A stretch of 64,000 nt of DNA from Chryseobacterium vaccae (GTDB lineage: Bacteria; Bacteroidota; Bacteroidia; Flavobacteriales; Weeksellaceae). The stretch lies in contig NZ_VSWH01000001.1 of the NCBI RefSeq assembly GCF_009602705.1, positions 2,604,001 through 2,668,000 on the forward strand, written 5' to 3'. Shown one piece after another: positions 49,823-58,638 of this stretch. Position 1 is the stretch's first letter; each line of letters opens with the position of its first letter. The notes beneath the pieces were generated by a model. That model had not been told where the DNA came from, searched no databases, and saw nothing but the letters and a program-made list of their open reading frames with translations. Position numbers and translations under genes: made by a program.

Positions 49823-51607
49823 ATGAAAAAATTATTATTTCTTCTTATTTCCGGGGGATTATGCACGAGTTTTTATTCACAGAAGTTGGAATTCCAGGAA
49901 TGTGGAACGGATGAACTGATGAAAAAGCACTATGAAAGGTTTCCCGAAGAGAAAGCCCGTGATGATGCTTTCAATCTTGAGCTCTCCAAACTGATCAAAA
50001 GTGGAAAACTTGCATCCAAATTCAATAAAAATCAAGTCTATGAAATTCCGGTTGTAGTACATGTTGTTGGAGATGGCAGCGCCATAGGAACTCCTAATAA
50101 TAAATCTGATGCGGATATTATAGCGTGGATTAATTATACCAACGGCGTTTTTGCAGGAAGCTCATCCAGCGGAATGGCAGGAACCAGTGCTGTGCTTCCG
50201 GTAAAATTTGTTTTTGCCCAAATAGACCCCAGCTGTAATGCTACCAACGGAATCAACAGAATCAATGCTTCCCATCTTCCGAAATACGTAAGCGGCGGTG
50301 TCAACAATGATAATACCACTAATGCTGTAACCGCATCGGACATCACAGCTCTCGGAATGTGGGATACCGGCAAATATTATAACATATATGTCGTAAAAAG
50401 ACTGGCTTCTAACTCCGGATTACTGAATGGCTTTGCGTATTACCCGGGAGGAACCAATGATTATTCTTTCATGTCGACCAGTGCCTCAGCTGTAAATGCC
50501 CAAACTTTGGCCCATGAATTCGGACACGCTTTAGGCCTGCGCCATACCCATGAGGGCTACAATACCTCTACCGGAGACTGCCCAACCAACACAGATTGTA
50601 CCCTTCAGGGAGATCTTGTATGTGATACTGAGCCGATGAAAAGTCTTTACCACTCTTCTGTTCCCAATACCTGCCAGACCGGGCAGATCAATCCATGCAC
50701 CAGCCAGGTGTATGCCGGTGGTGAAAAAAATGTGATGGCTTACACGTTCTGTTTCCGAAATTTATTTACACAAGGACAGACAGACCGTGCTACAGCGCAG
50801 CTTCTGCAGTACAGACAATCATTAATCAATTCTCCGGTAGCATCTTCAGCAATTCCGGCTAACAGTTCTGTATTAGCCACAGCTTGCGTTCCTGCTTCTA
50901 TCACCACGCCGGGGAACTTTAATATCGGAGTGACTGGTGTACAATTCGGGAACATTAATAACTATTCTTCTCATTATAAACAGGCAGCTAATAACTTTTA
51001 TGAAAACTTTACCGGAACGTATTGTTTAGGAACATCAAAAACCACTATTCCATCAGGAACATCTACTGCTCTTACTGTGATGCCGGGCTTAAGTAATCCG
51101 CATATCATTAAAGCTTATATTGATTACAATAATGACGGACAGTTCAATGAAACAACTGAATTGGTTCTTAATCAGAGCAACATAAGCAATGGTTCTTCGG
51201 CTACAGCTTCCGTAACTCCACCTGCCACTGCAGTACTCAATACTCCGCTAAGAATGAGGGTAATTGGTGATTACAACGGTACAGCAGTTACCGCCTGCTA
51301 TACTCCAAGATATGGACAGGTAGAAGATTATTCGGTGATTATCAGTCAGAATAATTCATTATCTGCAAAGGATACAGCCAGAAAAAATACGGTTGATATT
51401 TTTAAAGATGAGAATTTTGTGTATGTAAGAAGTGATATCAAAATAAATTCTCTGCACATTTATGATGCTTCAGGAAGGCTTCTTACGAATCAAAATGGTA
51501 TTAAAGCTACAGAATACAGATTCCCGGTCAGTCAAAAGAATAGTATCGTGACTGTAACAGCCGTTCTGGAAGATGGAAAAGTACTGACTAAAAAACTGAA
51601 GTTCTAA
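49823..51607 (+). CDS. secreted M43 metalloprotease with GEVED and T9SS domains
   Basis: A 594-aa extracellular protein. The signal peptide (MKKLLFLLISGGLCTSFYSQ) is followed by a propeptide-like helical part. The M43 (pappalysin-type) catalytic domain spans about 70-340, with LAHEFGHALGLRHTHEG (HEFGH at 231-235, then H241 as the third zinc ligand) and many Cys-rich loops (CPTNTDCTLQGDLVCDTEP). A GEVED domain with AYIDYNNDGQFNETTEL and YGQVEDYSVII lies about 400-510. A T9SS C-terminal domain (LHIYDASGRLL and following) closes it. Zinc-dependent proteolysis outside the cell is inferred from family. Confidence 0.92.
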   Translation: MKKLLFLLISGGLCTSFYSQKLEFQECGTDELMKKHYERFPEEKARDDAFNLELSKLIKSGKLASKFNKNQVYEIPVVVHVVGDGSAIGTPNNKSDADIIAWINYTNGVFAGSSSSGMAGTSAVLPVKFVFAQIDPSCNATNGINRINASHLPKYVSGGVNNDNTTNAVTASDITALGMWDTGKYYNIYVVKRLASNSGLLNGFAYYPGGTNDYSFMSTSASAVNAQTLAHEFGHALGLRHTHEGYNTSTGDCPTNTDCTLQGDLVCDTEPMKSLYHSSVPNTCQTGQINPCTSQVYAGGEKNVMAYTFCFRNLFTQGQTDRATAQLLQYRQSLINSPVASSAIPANSSVLATACVPASITTPGNFNIGVTGVQFGNINNYSSHYKQAANNFYENFTGTYCLGTSKTTIPSGTSTALTVMPGLSNPHIIKAYIDYNNDGQFNETTELVLNQSNISNGSSATASVTPPATAVLNTPLRMRVIGDYNGTAVTACYTPRYGQVEDYSVIISQNNSLSAKDTARKNTVDIFKDENFVYVRSDIKINSLHIYDASGRLLTNQNGIKATEYRFPVSQKNSIVTVTAVLEDGKVLTKKLKF

Positions 51608-51636
51608 GACTCATGAACCATTAGATCATTTATAAA

Positions 51637-51670
51637 AAATAAGTTCTGTGCTGCACAGGACTTATTTTTG
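51637..51670 (+). terminator. rho-independent terminator
   Basis: AAATAAGTTCTGTG/CACAGGACTTATTT long stem (one bulge) followed by TTTTG. It ends the metalloprotease transcript. Confidence 0.75.
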
Positions 51671-51720
51671 TTATTTTCGTCTGTAACAAATTTGTCCTGT
51701 GAAAATATAAATAGAAAAAA

Positions 51721-52596
51721 ATGACTCTTCAAAAAACTCAGGCTATATTGACCGATTTTCTATCTTTTTTAAAGAGACCTGATGATATACAACTAAAGCC
51801 TCCCCTCAAAGAACGTTACAGGATGATCTTTACCTTATTGTCTTTGGAACTTATCCTCAATCTGACTTTGATTAGCTTTTTAAATTATGGAATACAAAAG
51901 TTCATCACTTTAAAAACTGACCGGTTGGAATATAGTGAAACCTTTATATCTTCTATAATCTGGTTTGTCATCATAGTTCCTTTGGCTGAAGAAGCTGCTT
52001 TCAGATATATTCTGAGGTATAACAGGCTGTTTTCCAAAATTATTAAAAGAGACAAGTGGAACCGTATATTTCCTTTTGCAGTCTATAGTCTCAGTATCTT
52101 CTTCGGCCTCATCCATATTTTCAATTATAATAATGATACGGCTCTTTTTTATATACTATCTCCGTTAATTATTTTCAGCCAGTTATTTGGCGGCTTTATT
52201 CTCAGCTTTATCAGGGTAAGGCTAGATTTTTCTTATGCTTATTTTTACCATACGCTTTGGAATTTTCTTTTTATTGTACCCATTCCCTATATCACTTTGC
52301 TTTTTACCAATCCACATATGGATACCGGAGCCGGGCAAAGTTATAATCTGGAAATTAAAGAACGTTTATTTTTCAATAAGCAGGATAAGCAATCCATCAA
52401 AATAGACTCTTCTGCAGGTAAAATATATAAAATTGAATCTAAACAATATTCATTTCAGCATATTTTAGATACTGTTTATGGCCGTAATACATACTATACT
52501 GATGATTTTCTCCTTGACATGAAATTCAGATCCCGAAACGGTGTTTCGAAGGAGGATTTTAAAAAGATCCTGGAAAAGGAATATGACATTGAATAG
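51721..52596 (+). CDS. CPBP-family intramembrane metalloprotease
   Basis: A 291-aa membrane protein of the CPBP (CAAX-protease and bacteriocin-processing, Abi) family. Motif 1 is LAEEAAFRYILRYNRL (E90, E91, R95), motif 2 FGLIHIFNY (H132), and later FYHTLWNFLFI with His and Asn, all in membrane helices. The C-terminal third (after about 205) is a non-membrane extension with YNLEIKERLFFNKQD and a KIYKIESKQYSFQHIL part, longer than usual. Such proteins may act in prenyl processing, immunity to bacteriocins or phage defence. Convergent with the ABC transporter gene. Confidence 0.85.
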   Translation: MTLQKTQAILTDFLSFLKRPDDIQLKPPLKERYRMIFTLLSLELILNLTLISFLNYGIQKFITLKTDRLEYSETFISSIIWFVIIVPLAEEAAFRYILRYNRLFSKIIKRDKWNRIFPFAVYSLSIFFGLIHIFNYNNDTALFYILSPLIIFSQLFGGFILSFIRVRLDFSYAYFYHTLWNFLFIVPIPYITLLFTNPHMDTGAGQSYNLEIKERLFFNKQDKQSIKIDSSAGKIYKIESKQYSFQHILDTVYGRNTYYTDDFLLDMKFRSRNGVSKEDFKKILEKEYDIE

Positions 52597-52618
52597 AGTC
52601 GAATTAATGTATTCCCGT

Positions 52619-54376
52619 TTATGCTTCTTTTTCTTCTTCCAACTCTACTTCGTGACGCAGCTGGGCTTTGTATAGAGTGGCATAATATCCGTTCTTATCA
52701 AGAAGTTCCAGATGTTTTCCCTCTTCCACAATTTTCCCATGTTCCATGACGATGATCTTATCTGCTTTTTCAATGGTTGAAAGCCTGTGTGCAATAATAA
52801 TGGAAGTTCTGTTTTTCGTGATTTTTTCAGTAGCCCGCTGGATTAGTTTTTCACTTTCATGATCAATAGATGATGTTGCTTCATCCAAGATAAGAATTTT
52901 AGGATCAGACAGGTAGGCTCTGAGGAAAGATAAAAGCTGTCTCTGCCCTAAAGATATAGAAGAACCTCTTTCACTCACAACATACTCATACCCGCCCGGA
53001 AGTTGTTCAATAAACTGATCCACTTCAATTTCTTTTGCACCTGCCTTTATTTTTTCCAGTGTAATGCTACTGTCTCCAAAGGCAAGATTTTCAAAAATAC
53101 TTCCATGGAACAGGAAAACATCCTGCAATACGACCCCGATGTGACTTCTCAGGTTATACAGTTCATAATCTTTCAGATCTACATTATCAATCAGGATCTT
53201 TCCGGAATTGATATCATAAAGCCTTGTAATTAAGCTGATGATGGTAGATTTTCCAGCTCCCGTAGCTCCTACAATCGCCACCGTTTCTCCCGGATTTACT
53301 TTAAAATCGATCCCTTTCAATACTTCCTGTTTTTCATCGTAGGCAAAGTGTACCTTCTGGAACTCTATTTTTCCGTCAAAATGGTCTTTTTTCACGGTCC
53401 CAGTATTCGGCATTGAATTCTCTTCATCCATCAGTCCCAGTACTCTTTCCGCACCTACAATACCTCGCTGGATATTATTAAAACGGTCAGCAATCTGCCT
53501 TAAAGGACGAATCAGCATAGAAATATACTGAATAAAAGCAATCACTACCCCGGCACTTATTGTAATATATCCTCCATAGAACAGAATAAATCCGATGAAA
53601 AGTGACGAAATAAGTTCTACCACAGGGAAAAATAATGAGAAAATAAAAACAGTCCTTAAAAGGGCTCCTTTCAGGGTAATATTGATATCATCAAACTTTT
53701 TAAATTCTGATTCCTGTCTGTTGAAAACCTGAATAATAGACATCCCTGCAAGCCTTTCTTGAACAAAAGAGTTCTGATTAGATGTCCAGTTTCTCTCATC
53801 TCCGAAAGCCTTTTTCAGCCTTTTCTGGAAAAATCGGGTAATCACTACCATTAAAGGAAGAATTGCCAGGGTGATATAGCTCAGATGTACATTGGTACTG
53901 AACATCATCACCAGAACAAAAATAATTCTGAGGATATCCCCAAAAACCATCAGAAATCCATCTGTATATACTGTAGCAATAGTTTCCACATCCCCTACAG
54001 CACGTGTTACCAGCTGTCCGATAGGAGTTTTATCAAAAAAAGAAGTCTTGAAATAGATTAGCTTGGCGTATAACCTCTGTCTTATATCACGGATAACATT
54101 CTGAGAAATATAGTTGGAAAAATAGACCAGAAAAAAGTTCAGAACAGTTTCTGCAAATACCAGCCCTACCAATATATAAATATGTTTCATCATCAAAGCT
54201 TTGTCTTTAAGCTTGGTAATGTCATTATCCACCACTTCCATGGTAAGATAAGGTCTATAGGTAGAAACGATGGATAGTATAACGGAAATTACTAATGTAA
54301 GGATGAACCAGGAACGGAATTTCATCCCGATAAAGAACAGCCTCCTTATAATCCCCCAAGTATCTTGTTTTTTCAT
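52619..54376 (-). CDS. ABC exporter, fused permease-ATPase (MsbA-like)
   Basis: A 585-aa half-transporter. The first about 320 residues form a six-helix type-1 exporter membrane domain (FRSWFILTLVISVILSIVS, VELISSLFIGFILFYGGYI). The ATPase domain shows Walker A GATGAGKST, ABC signature SISLGQRQLL (for LSGGQ), Walker B ILILDEATSS and H-loop IIAHRLST, with Q-loop VLQDVFLF. The SLGQ form of the signature is common. It may export lipids or peptides. Length is as in MsbA/LmrA. Confidence 0.92.
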   Translation of the reverse strand: MKKQDTWGIIRRLFFIGMKFRSWFILTLVISVILSIVSTYRPYLTMEVVDNDITKLKDKALMMKHIYILVGLVFAETVLNFFLVYFSNYISQNVIRDIRQRLYAKLIYFKTSFFDKTPIGQLVTRAVGDVETIATVYTDGFLMVFGDILRIIFVLVMMFSTNVHLSYITLAILPLMVVITRFFQKRLKKAFGDERNWTSNQNSFVQERLAGMSIIQVFNRQESEFKKFDDINITLKGALLRTVFIFSLFFPVVELISSLFIGFILFYGGYITISAGVVIAFIQYISMLIRPLRQIADRFNNIQRGIVGAERVLGLMDEENSMPNTGTVKKDHFDGKIEFQKVHFAYDEKQEVLKGIDFKVNPGETVAIVGATGAGKSTIISLITRLYDINSGKILIDNVDLKDYELYNLRSHIGVVLQDVFLFHGSIFENLAFGDSSITLEKIKAGAKEIEVDQFIEQLPGGYEYVVSERGSSISLGQRQLLSFLRAYLSDPKILILDEATSSIDHESEKLIQRATEKITKNRTSIIIAHRLSTIEKADKIIVMEHGKIVEEGKHLELLDKNGYYATLYKAQLRHEVELEEEKEA

Positions 54377-54591
54377 TGTTCGAATTGAAGAAAAGAATTA
54401 AAAATTCTATGCAAAAATAAGACTTTATAATTTGTCTGCCTTTACAACTTCAGCAAATCCTCATAGAAAATTTTAGATAGGCATCATTTACAATATGAAT
54501 AGTTTTGGCTTTTTCCGGATTTCCTACCTTAGATTGACTCCGGCCTGAAAATGTGATTCGTTAATCTATAATCTTCAATATGCTGGTTTGT

Positions 54592-54887
54592 TCAGCGAAT
54601 CTTCTTCCAGCGTCTGCCAAAGTACCATCCGACTAGTAAAGCCACAATAGCAGAAAAAATCCAGCCCAGAATATTCACCAGAGTGAATGAATGGAAATCA
54701 ATATCCTGCGAATAGTGATTGGGATCCTGTATGACACCTGCTATTCCGTACGTAAGACCAAATATAAACTGTAGCCCGAAACACAGAGCAATTCCTAAAA
54801 AACCATAAAGCCATTTCTTCTTTCCGAAACGGGCTGCCAGCTTCTCGTAATAAAAAATATGGCTACAGCAATAAGTCCAGAAATCAT
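54592..54887 (-). pseudogene. small membrane protein gene with a -1 frameshift
   Basis: ATG at 54887 reads MISGLIAVAIFF then goes out of frame at a T6 run. In the neighbouring frame it continues YYEKLAARFGKKKWLYGFLG, then IALCFGLQFIFGLTYGIAGV, then a loop QDPNHYSQDIDFH, a helix TLVNILGWIFSAIVALLVGW and a basic end RRWKKIR. One extra T would restore about 98 aa. It lies downstream of truA in the same direction. It may be a single-base error in the assembly, a recent pseudogene or a slippery-site gene. Confidence 0.75.
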
Positions 54888-54897
54888 AGATTTGGGT

Positions 54898-55629
54898 TTA
54901 AAATTCGTATCCTACATCCACCAGATAGAGCCCATGTCCTGGAGCAGAGGTTCCTGCGGCATTACGGTTTTTATCTTCAATAACTTTACGCAGATCTTCC
55001 GGCTTTATTTTTCCGGTACCAATCTCCACCATGGTTCCAACGATAGCCCGGACCATATTTCTAAGGAAACGATTCGCCGAAACCGTAAATTTCAGTTCTG
55101 TCCCGTTCTGCTCCCACTCCGCTTTGTAGATCTTACAGATATTGGTTTTATTATCAGTTTTCAACTTGGCAAAACTTGTAAAATCTTCATATTCAAAAAG
55201 AATCTTACAGGCTTCATTCATTTTATTAATGTCAAGAGGTCTTTTCCAGTGCTGCCATGCCGACTCTTGGGTAAAAGGATTTTTAGCAAGGGAAATATAA
55301 TATTCGTAGGTTCTGTAAGTAGCATCAAAACGTGCATGGAAATCATCCTGTACGAGAAAGATTCTTTTCACCGCAATATCAGGAGGCAGGAAGCTGTTCA
55401 ACTTGTGCGGAAGATTTTCGTCCAGCACTTTTTCTGTGTCAAAATGGGCAAATATTTTTTTAGCATGAACTCCGGTATCTGTTCTTCCGGCTCCTGTGGT
55501 TTTAATTTCTTCCCTCAGAATCGTGGAAAGTGCTTTCTCCAGCTCTTCCTGTACAGAAACAGCGTCCGGCTGTATCTGATAGCCGAAATAATTTTTTCCG
55601 TTGTAAGAAAATTCTATAAAGTATCTCAA
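54898..55629 (-). CDS. truA: tRNA pseudouridine synthase A
   Basis: A 243-aa enzyme making pseudouridine at tRNA positions 38-40. The catalytic Asp51 is in GAGRTDTGVHA. Other family blocks: FSYNGKNYFGYQIQPDAVSVQEELEKAL, FHARFDATYRTYEYYI and SANRFLRNMVRAIVGTMVEIGTGK. Full length. A CAAAAATA box on the plus strand at 55648-55655 reads TATTTTTG on the minus strand and may be its -7 box. An overlapping plus-strand frame is a shadow. Confidence 0.95.
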   Translation of the reverse strand: MRYFIEFSYNGKNYFGYQIQPDAVSVQEELEKALSTILREEIKTTGAGRTDTGVHAKKIFAHFDTEKVLDENLPHKLNSFLPPDIAVKRIFLVQDDFHARFDATYRTYEYYISLAKNPFTQESAWQHWKRPLDINKMNEACKILFEYEDFTSFAKLKTDNKTNICKIYKAEWEQNGTELKFTVSANRFLRNMVRAIVGTMVEIGTGKIKPEDLRKVIEDKNRNAAGTSAPGHGLYLVDVGYEF

Positions 55630-55647
55630 TGTATTTCAATAACTCCA

Positions 55648-55655
55648 CAAAAATA
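55648..55655 (-). promoter_or_regulatory. candidate -7 box of truA
   Basis: TATTTTTG on the minus strand, 19-26 bases before the truA start at 55629. No clear -33 TTG. Confidence 0.35.
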
Positions 55656-55697
55656 CTTTAATTTCACGAAATAATTGTTGAAAAGTCTTTGAGAATC

Positions 55698-55731
55698 TTG
55701 CATCAAATCCCTGCAAAAATTCCTATTTTTG
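55698..55731 (+). promoter_or_regulatory. promoter of lpxK operon (TTG-N23-TATTTTTG)
   Basis: TTG at 55698-55700 and TATTTTTG at 55724-55731 match the flavobacterial -33/-7 consensus with 23 bases between them. The start codon at 55739 follows only 7 bases after the -7 box, so the transcript leader is very short. Confidence 0.6.
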
Positions 55732-55738
55732 CAATCGT

Positions 55739-56764
55739 ATGAAAAGATGGTACCTTTATCCTTTCTCCCTTGGTTATCATTTGGTAACGGGTATCCGAAA
55801 CACAATGTATGATCTGGGAATTTTTAAGTCAACAAAGTTCAAAACACCGATAATTAATGTCGGGAACCTTTCCGTGGGCGGAAGCGGAAAATCGCCTATG
55901 GTGATGTATCTTGCCCAATACCTGTCCAAACATTACAGGACCGGTGTTCTTTCACGTGGTTACGGAAGATTAACCAAAGGCTATGAAGTAACCAATTACG
56001 ACAGTAATTATAAAATGGTGGGCGATGAAGCCATGCAGCTTTTTGAGCGTTTTAAAAACCGCTTTGTAATCGCTGTTTCGGAGAAAAGAGTTCCGGGAGC
56101 CCAAAAGGTAATTGAAGATATGGACCTTGATGTTCTTGTTCTGGATGATGCCTTCCAGCACAGAGCCATTAAGGCCGGGTTCAATATTCTGATGACGGAT
56201 TTTAACGACCCGTTTTTTAAAGACCATCTTCTTCCTGCCGGAGACTTAAGAGAATCCAGGGCCGGTTCCAAAAGAGCAGACATCATTATGGTCAGCAAAT
56301 GTCCTGATGAACTGACGGAGGAAACAAAAAGATATTACATTTCAAGGATCAGACCTTCTCATAACCAAAAAGTTTTCTTTTCATCCATTGGTTATGATGA
56401 AAACGTATACGGAAAAGATAAAATGCTTCCGGACAATAATCTGAATTATTATGACATTCTGCTGATCACAGGAATTGCCAATCCAAAACCTCTTCTTGAG
56501 CATCTGGCAAAATTTTCACAAAGGGTGAAGCATCTGAAATTCAGGGATCATCATAATTTCACGGACGATGATATTAAAAAAATCAACGCAGAATACAAAA
56601 AACTGGGCGAATATAAACTGATCCTGACGACGGAGAAAGATTATGTACGTCTGAAAACTTTTGACTATCTTAGAGAAATTGTTTACTACTGGCCTATCAA
56701 TGTCATTATTGATAAAAAGGAAGAATTCAATCAAATCATCTTAGATTATGTTAGAAAAAATTAA
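55739..56764 (+). CDS. lpxK: tetraacyldisaccharide 4'-kinase
   Basis: A 341-aa lipid A enzyme that phosphorylates the 4' position of the tetraacyl-disaccharide using ATP. The Walker A-like loop VGNLSVGGSGKSP has K51-S52, and the Walker B-type acidic block is VLDDAFQHR (about 136-144). The N-terminal YPFSLGYHLVTGIR contacts the membrane. Length is typical. The end overlaps the next start by 17 bases, so it is co-transcribed with the purine nucleoside phosphorylase, an unusual pairing. Confidence 0.95.
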   Translation: MKRWYLYPFSLGYHLVTGIRNTMYDLGIFKSTKFKTPIINVGNLSVGGSGKSPMVMYLAQYLSKHYRTGVLSRGYGRLTKGYEVTNYDSNYKMVGDEAMQLFERFKNRFVIAVSEKRVPGAQKVIEDMDLDVLVLDDAFQHRAIKAGFNILMTDFNDPFFKDHLLPAGDLRESRAGSKRADIIMVSKCPDELTEETKRYYISRIRPSHNQKVFFSSIGYDENVYGKDKMLPDNNLNYYDILLITGIANPKPLLEHLAKFSQRVKHLKFRDHHNFTDDDIKKINAEYKKLGEYKLILTTEKDYVRLKTFDYLREIVYYWPINVIIDKKEEFNQIILDYVRKN

Positions 56765-57569
56765 GCAGACCTCAGATTTCATTAAAAGTATTATTAAGGA
56801 AACTCCTGATTTCGCAATCGTATTAGGTTCAGGGCTTGGAAAGCTACAAGACGAAGTACAAGCCATTCATACACTGGAATACCATGAAATCCCCAATTTC
56901 CCGCAGACTACCGTTGCCGGACATGGAGGAAAATTAATCTATGGAATCTTAGAAGGGAAAAAAGTTCTGATGATGAGCGGCCGTTTTCATTACTATGAAG
57001 GCCATTCTATGGAAACCGTAACATTTCCGATACGTGTTTTTCATCTGCTGGGAATTAAAAACCTTATCCTTTCCAATGCTTCGGGCGGAGTAAATCCGAA
57101 TTACAGTGTAGCAGAGATTGTGATTTTAAAAGATCACATTAATATGATGCCTGAGCATCCGCTTCGTGGCAGAAATATTGATTCTTTCGGACCACGTTTT
57201 GTGGATATGAGTGAGCCTTATAACAAAAAAATGATTGAGGTCGCTGAAAAAGCGGCTAAAGAAAATAATATTAAAATTCACCAGGGTGTTTACGTAGGGC
57301 TGCAAGGGCCAACCTTTGAAACTCCGGCAGAATATGGAATGATTAAGGCCATTGGTGGAGATATGGTAGGGATGAGCACCGTTCCGGAAGTCATCATTGC
57401 CAGACATATGAGCATGGATGTTTTCTGTATTTCCATCATTACAGACCTTGGCGGTCCGGATATTGCCTATTCCGTTTCCCACGAAGAAGTCTTGAATGCA
57501 GCCAATAAAGCCATGCCGAATGTAATTACCGTTGTGAAAGGACTTATCAGAAATTATTCAGTAACTTAA
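56748..57569 (+). CDS. purine nucleoside phosphorylase (trimeric, PNP-I type)
   Basis: A 273-aa trimeric-type PNP that splits purine nucleosides with phosphate. Family blocks: ALVLGSGLG-like FAIVLGSGLGKL, TVAGHGGKLIYG, SGRFHYYEGHS, LSNASGGVN, then GVYVGLQGPTFETPAE and VGMSTVPEVIIARH. The position of human Asn243 (SLITNKV) is D233 in SIITDLGG. In the human enzyme Asn-to-Asp at this site is known to admit 6-aminopurines, so adenosine use is possible here. The His of SVSHEEVL is conserved. Confidence 0.92.
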   Translation: MLEKIKQTSDFIKSIIKETPDFAIVLGSGLGKLQDEVQAIHTLEYHEIPNFPQTTVAGHGGKLIYGILEGKKVLMMSGRFHYYEGHSMETVTFPIRVFHLLGIKNLILSNASGGVNPNYSVAEIVILKDHINMMPEHPLRGRNIDSFGPRFVDMSEPYNKKMIEVAEKAAKENNIKIHQGVYVGLQGPTFETPAEYGMIKAIGGDMVGMSTVPEVIIARHMSMDVFCISIITDLGGPDIAYSVSHEEVLNAANKAMPNVITVVKGLIRNYSVT

Positions 57570-57725
57570 AATTTATCGGGAATTTTTTAACCACAAAAGA
57601 TTAACACTTAAGATTTCTTTTAAGAGACAAACTGTACGTTAGGAAGTGCTCTATGATTTTTATTGGCTCTGAACATCAATTTGCGTCATTGCCAATACCT
57701 GTAAGAGAAGTAGGGAGAATTGGAA

Positions 57726-57774
57726 AGCGCAAGGATTCAAGTTTTTGATCTAAAACTGCTTTTAAGGTGCAAAA
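57726..57774. repeat. GCGCAAGG repeat, inverse of 33030-33073
   Basis: AGCGCAAGGATT...CTGCTTTTAAGGTGCAA resembles the reverse complement of 33030-33073 (GCGCAAGGCTTT...CTGTTTTTAAGGCGCAAG). A shared, diverged intergenic element. Confidence 0.5.
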
Positions 57775-57787
57775 AATCAAAGATTTT
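57773..57787. repeat. A/T hairpin AAAATC-AAA-GATTTT, second copy
   Basis: Matches the hairpin at 17963-17981 with a 6-bp stem and 3-base loop. Confidence 0.45.
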
Positions 57788-58074
57788 AACAAATTTTGCT
57801 CACTGATATTTTTTTATTCTGATTAGGCAGATTTCATGCAGCCTTTCTAAAAAACAGAGATAAAATATCGAATTTGAACTATTTTTTACGTCCGCTTCAT
57901 CAAATCAACGCAGTTGATTCCCTCCTTTGCCTCCTAATATAAGCAATATTAAAATAAAACCTTTACGAATTATTTTATTAGTGCATTAGTGGCTAAAAAT
58001 ATCAATAGAAATTTTCAATTTCATAAATTTTTCTTAATTCATCAAAAATCGATTTCCGGTTGCCATTCATTGTT

Positions 58075-58082
58075 TAGATTTG
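58075..58082 (+). promoter_or_regulatory. candidate -7 box (TAGATTTG)
   Basis: Perfect TAnnTTTG match, 19 bases before the thioredoxin-like start at 58102. A TTG is present 13 bases upstream, which is shorter than the usual 17-23 spacing. Confidence 0.4.
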
Positions 58083-58101
58083 TACCATGAAATTGTAAGA
58101 G

Positions 58102-58617
58102 ATGAGAAAGTTGTTATTAATTTTTATGATAGGTATTTTTGGAATAAGCTATTCCCAAGAAGCTCCTGCTGTCCTTAAGAAAGGATTTTCTAAAGAAGCT
58201 TTGAAGCAGAAACTGGAAAATGAAGAGGGAAAAACGATTACCATTCAACAGATTTTGGATCAGCACAAAGGAAAAGTTTTAGTCATTGATTTCTGGGCCG
58301 GATGGTGCAGAGACTGTTTGCAGGCACTGCCAAAAGCAGAAGAACTGGAAAAGAATAACCCCAATGTAGATTTTGTGTTTCTGTCGCTGGAAAAATCAAA
58401 AGAGAGCTTTGATAAAAGTCTTGTGAGGTTTAATATGAAGGATAAAGACAATTATTGGTTTGCTACAGGATGGAAAAATGATTTCAATAATTATATTGAT
58501 CTTAACTGGATTCCGAGATATATGATCATCAACCAGAAGTCCGGCATTGCCAAATATTACGCTATTTCCCCGGAAGATCCTGAAATCCAGCAAACCATAA
58601 ATAGCCTTTTAAAGTAA
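58102..58617 (+). CDS. exported thioredoxin-like protein (WCRDC)
   Basis: A 171-aa protein with a signal peptide (MRKLLLIFMIGIFGISYSQ). The thioredoxin fold of the TlpA/ResA type is seen: VLVIDFWAGWCRDCLQALPKAEEL with the redox pair C69-C72, then VDFVFLSLEKSKESF and NWIPRYMIINQKSGIAK with the cis-Pro. WCRDC differs from the usual WCxPC. It should act in the periplasm, reducing or oxidising disulfides. It stands alone after a 532-base gap, with its own promoter. Confidence 0.85.
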   Translation: MRKLLLIFMIGIFGISYSQEAPAVLKKGFSKEALKQKLENEEGKTITIQQILDQHKGKVLVIDFWAGWCRDCLQALPKAEELEKNNPNVDFVFLSLEKSKESFDKSLVRFNMKDKDNYWFATGWKNDFNNYIDLNWIPRYMIINQKSGIAKYYAISPEDPEIQQTINSLLK

Positions 58618-58638
58618 TCGATATTTTATTTTTCAACC

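Larger units (their letters stand above)
57570..58101. other. intergenic stretch, 532 bases
   Basis: No gene seen. It contains a TTAACCACAAAAG element near 57587, the GCGCAAGG...TTTTAAGGTGCAA repeat (57726-57774) and the A/T hairpin (57773-57787). It ends with a -7 box at 58075. The stretch looks like a collection of decayed intergenic repeats. Confidence 0.6.

Noticed and set aside
54859-55674. Plus-strand frame of 271 codons
   Set aside because: It lies antisense to truA, whose catalytic motif and length are clear. Composition (Phe/Cys/Arg-rich) is that of a shadow frame.
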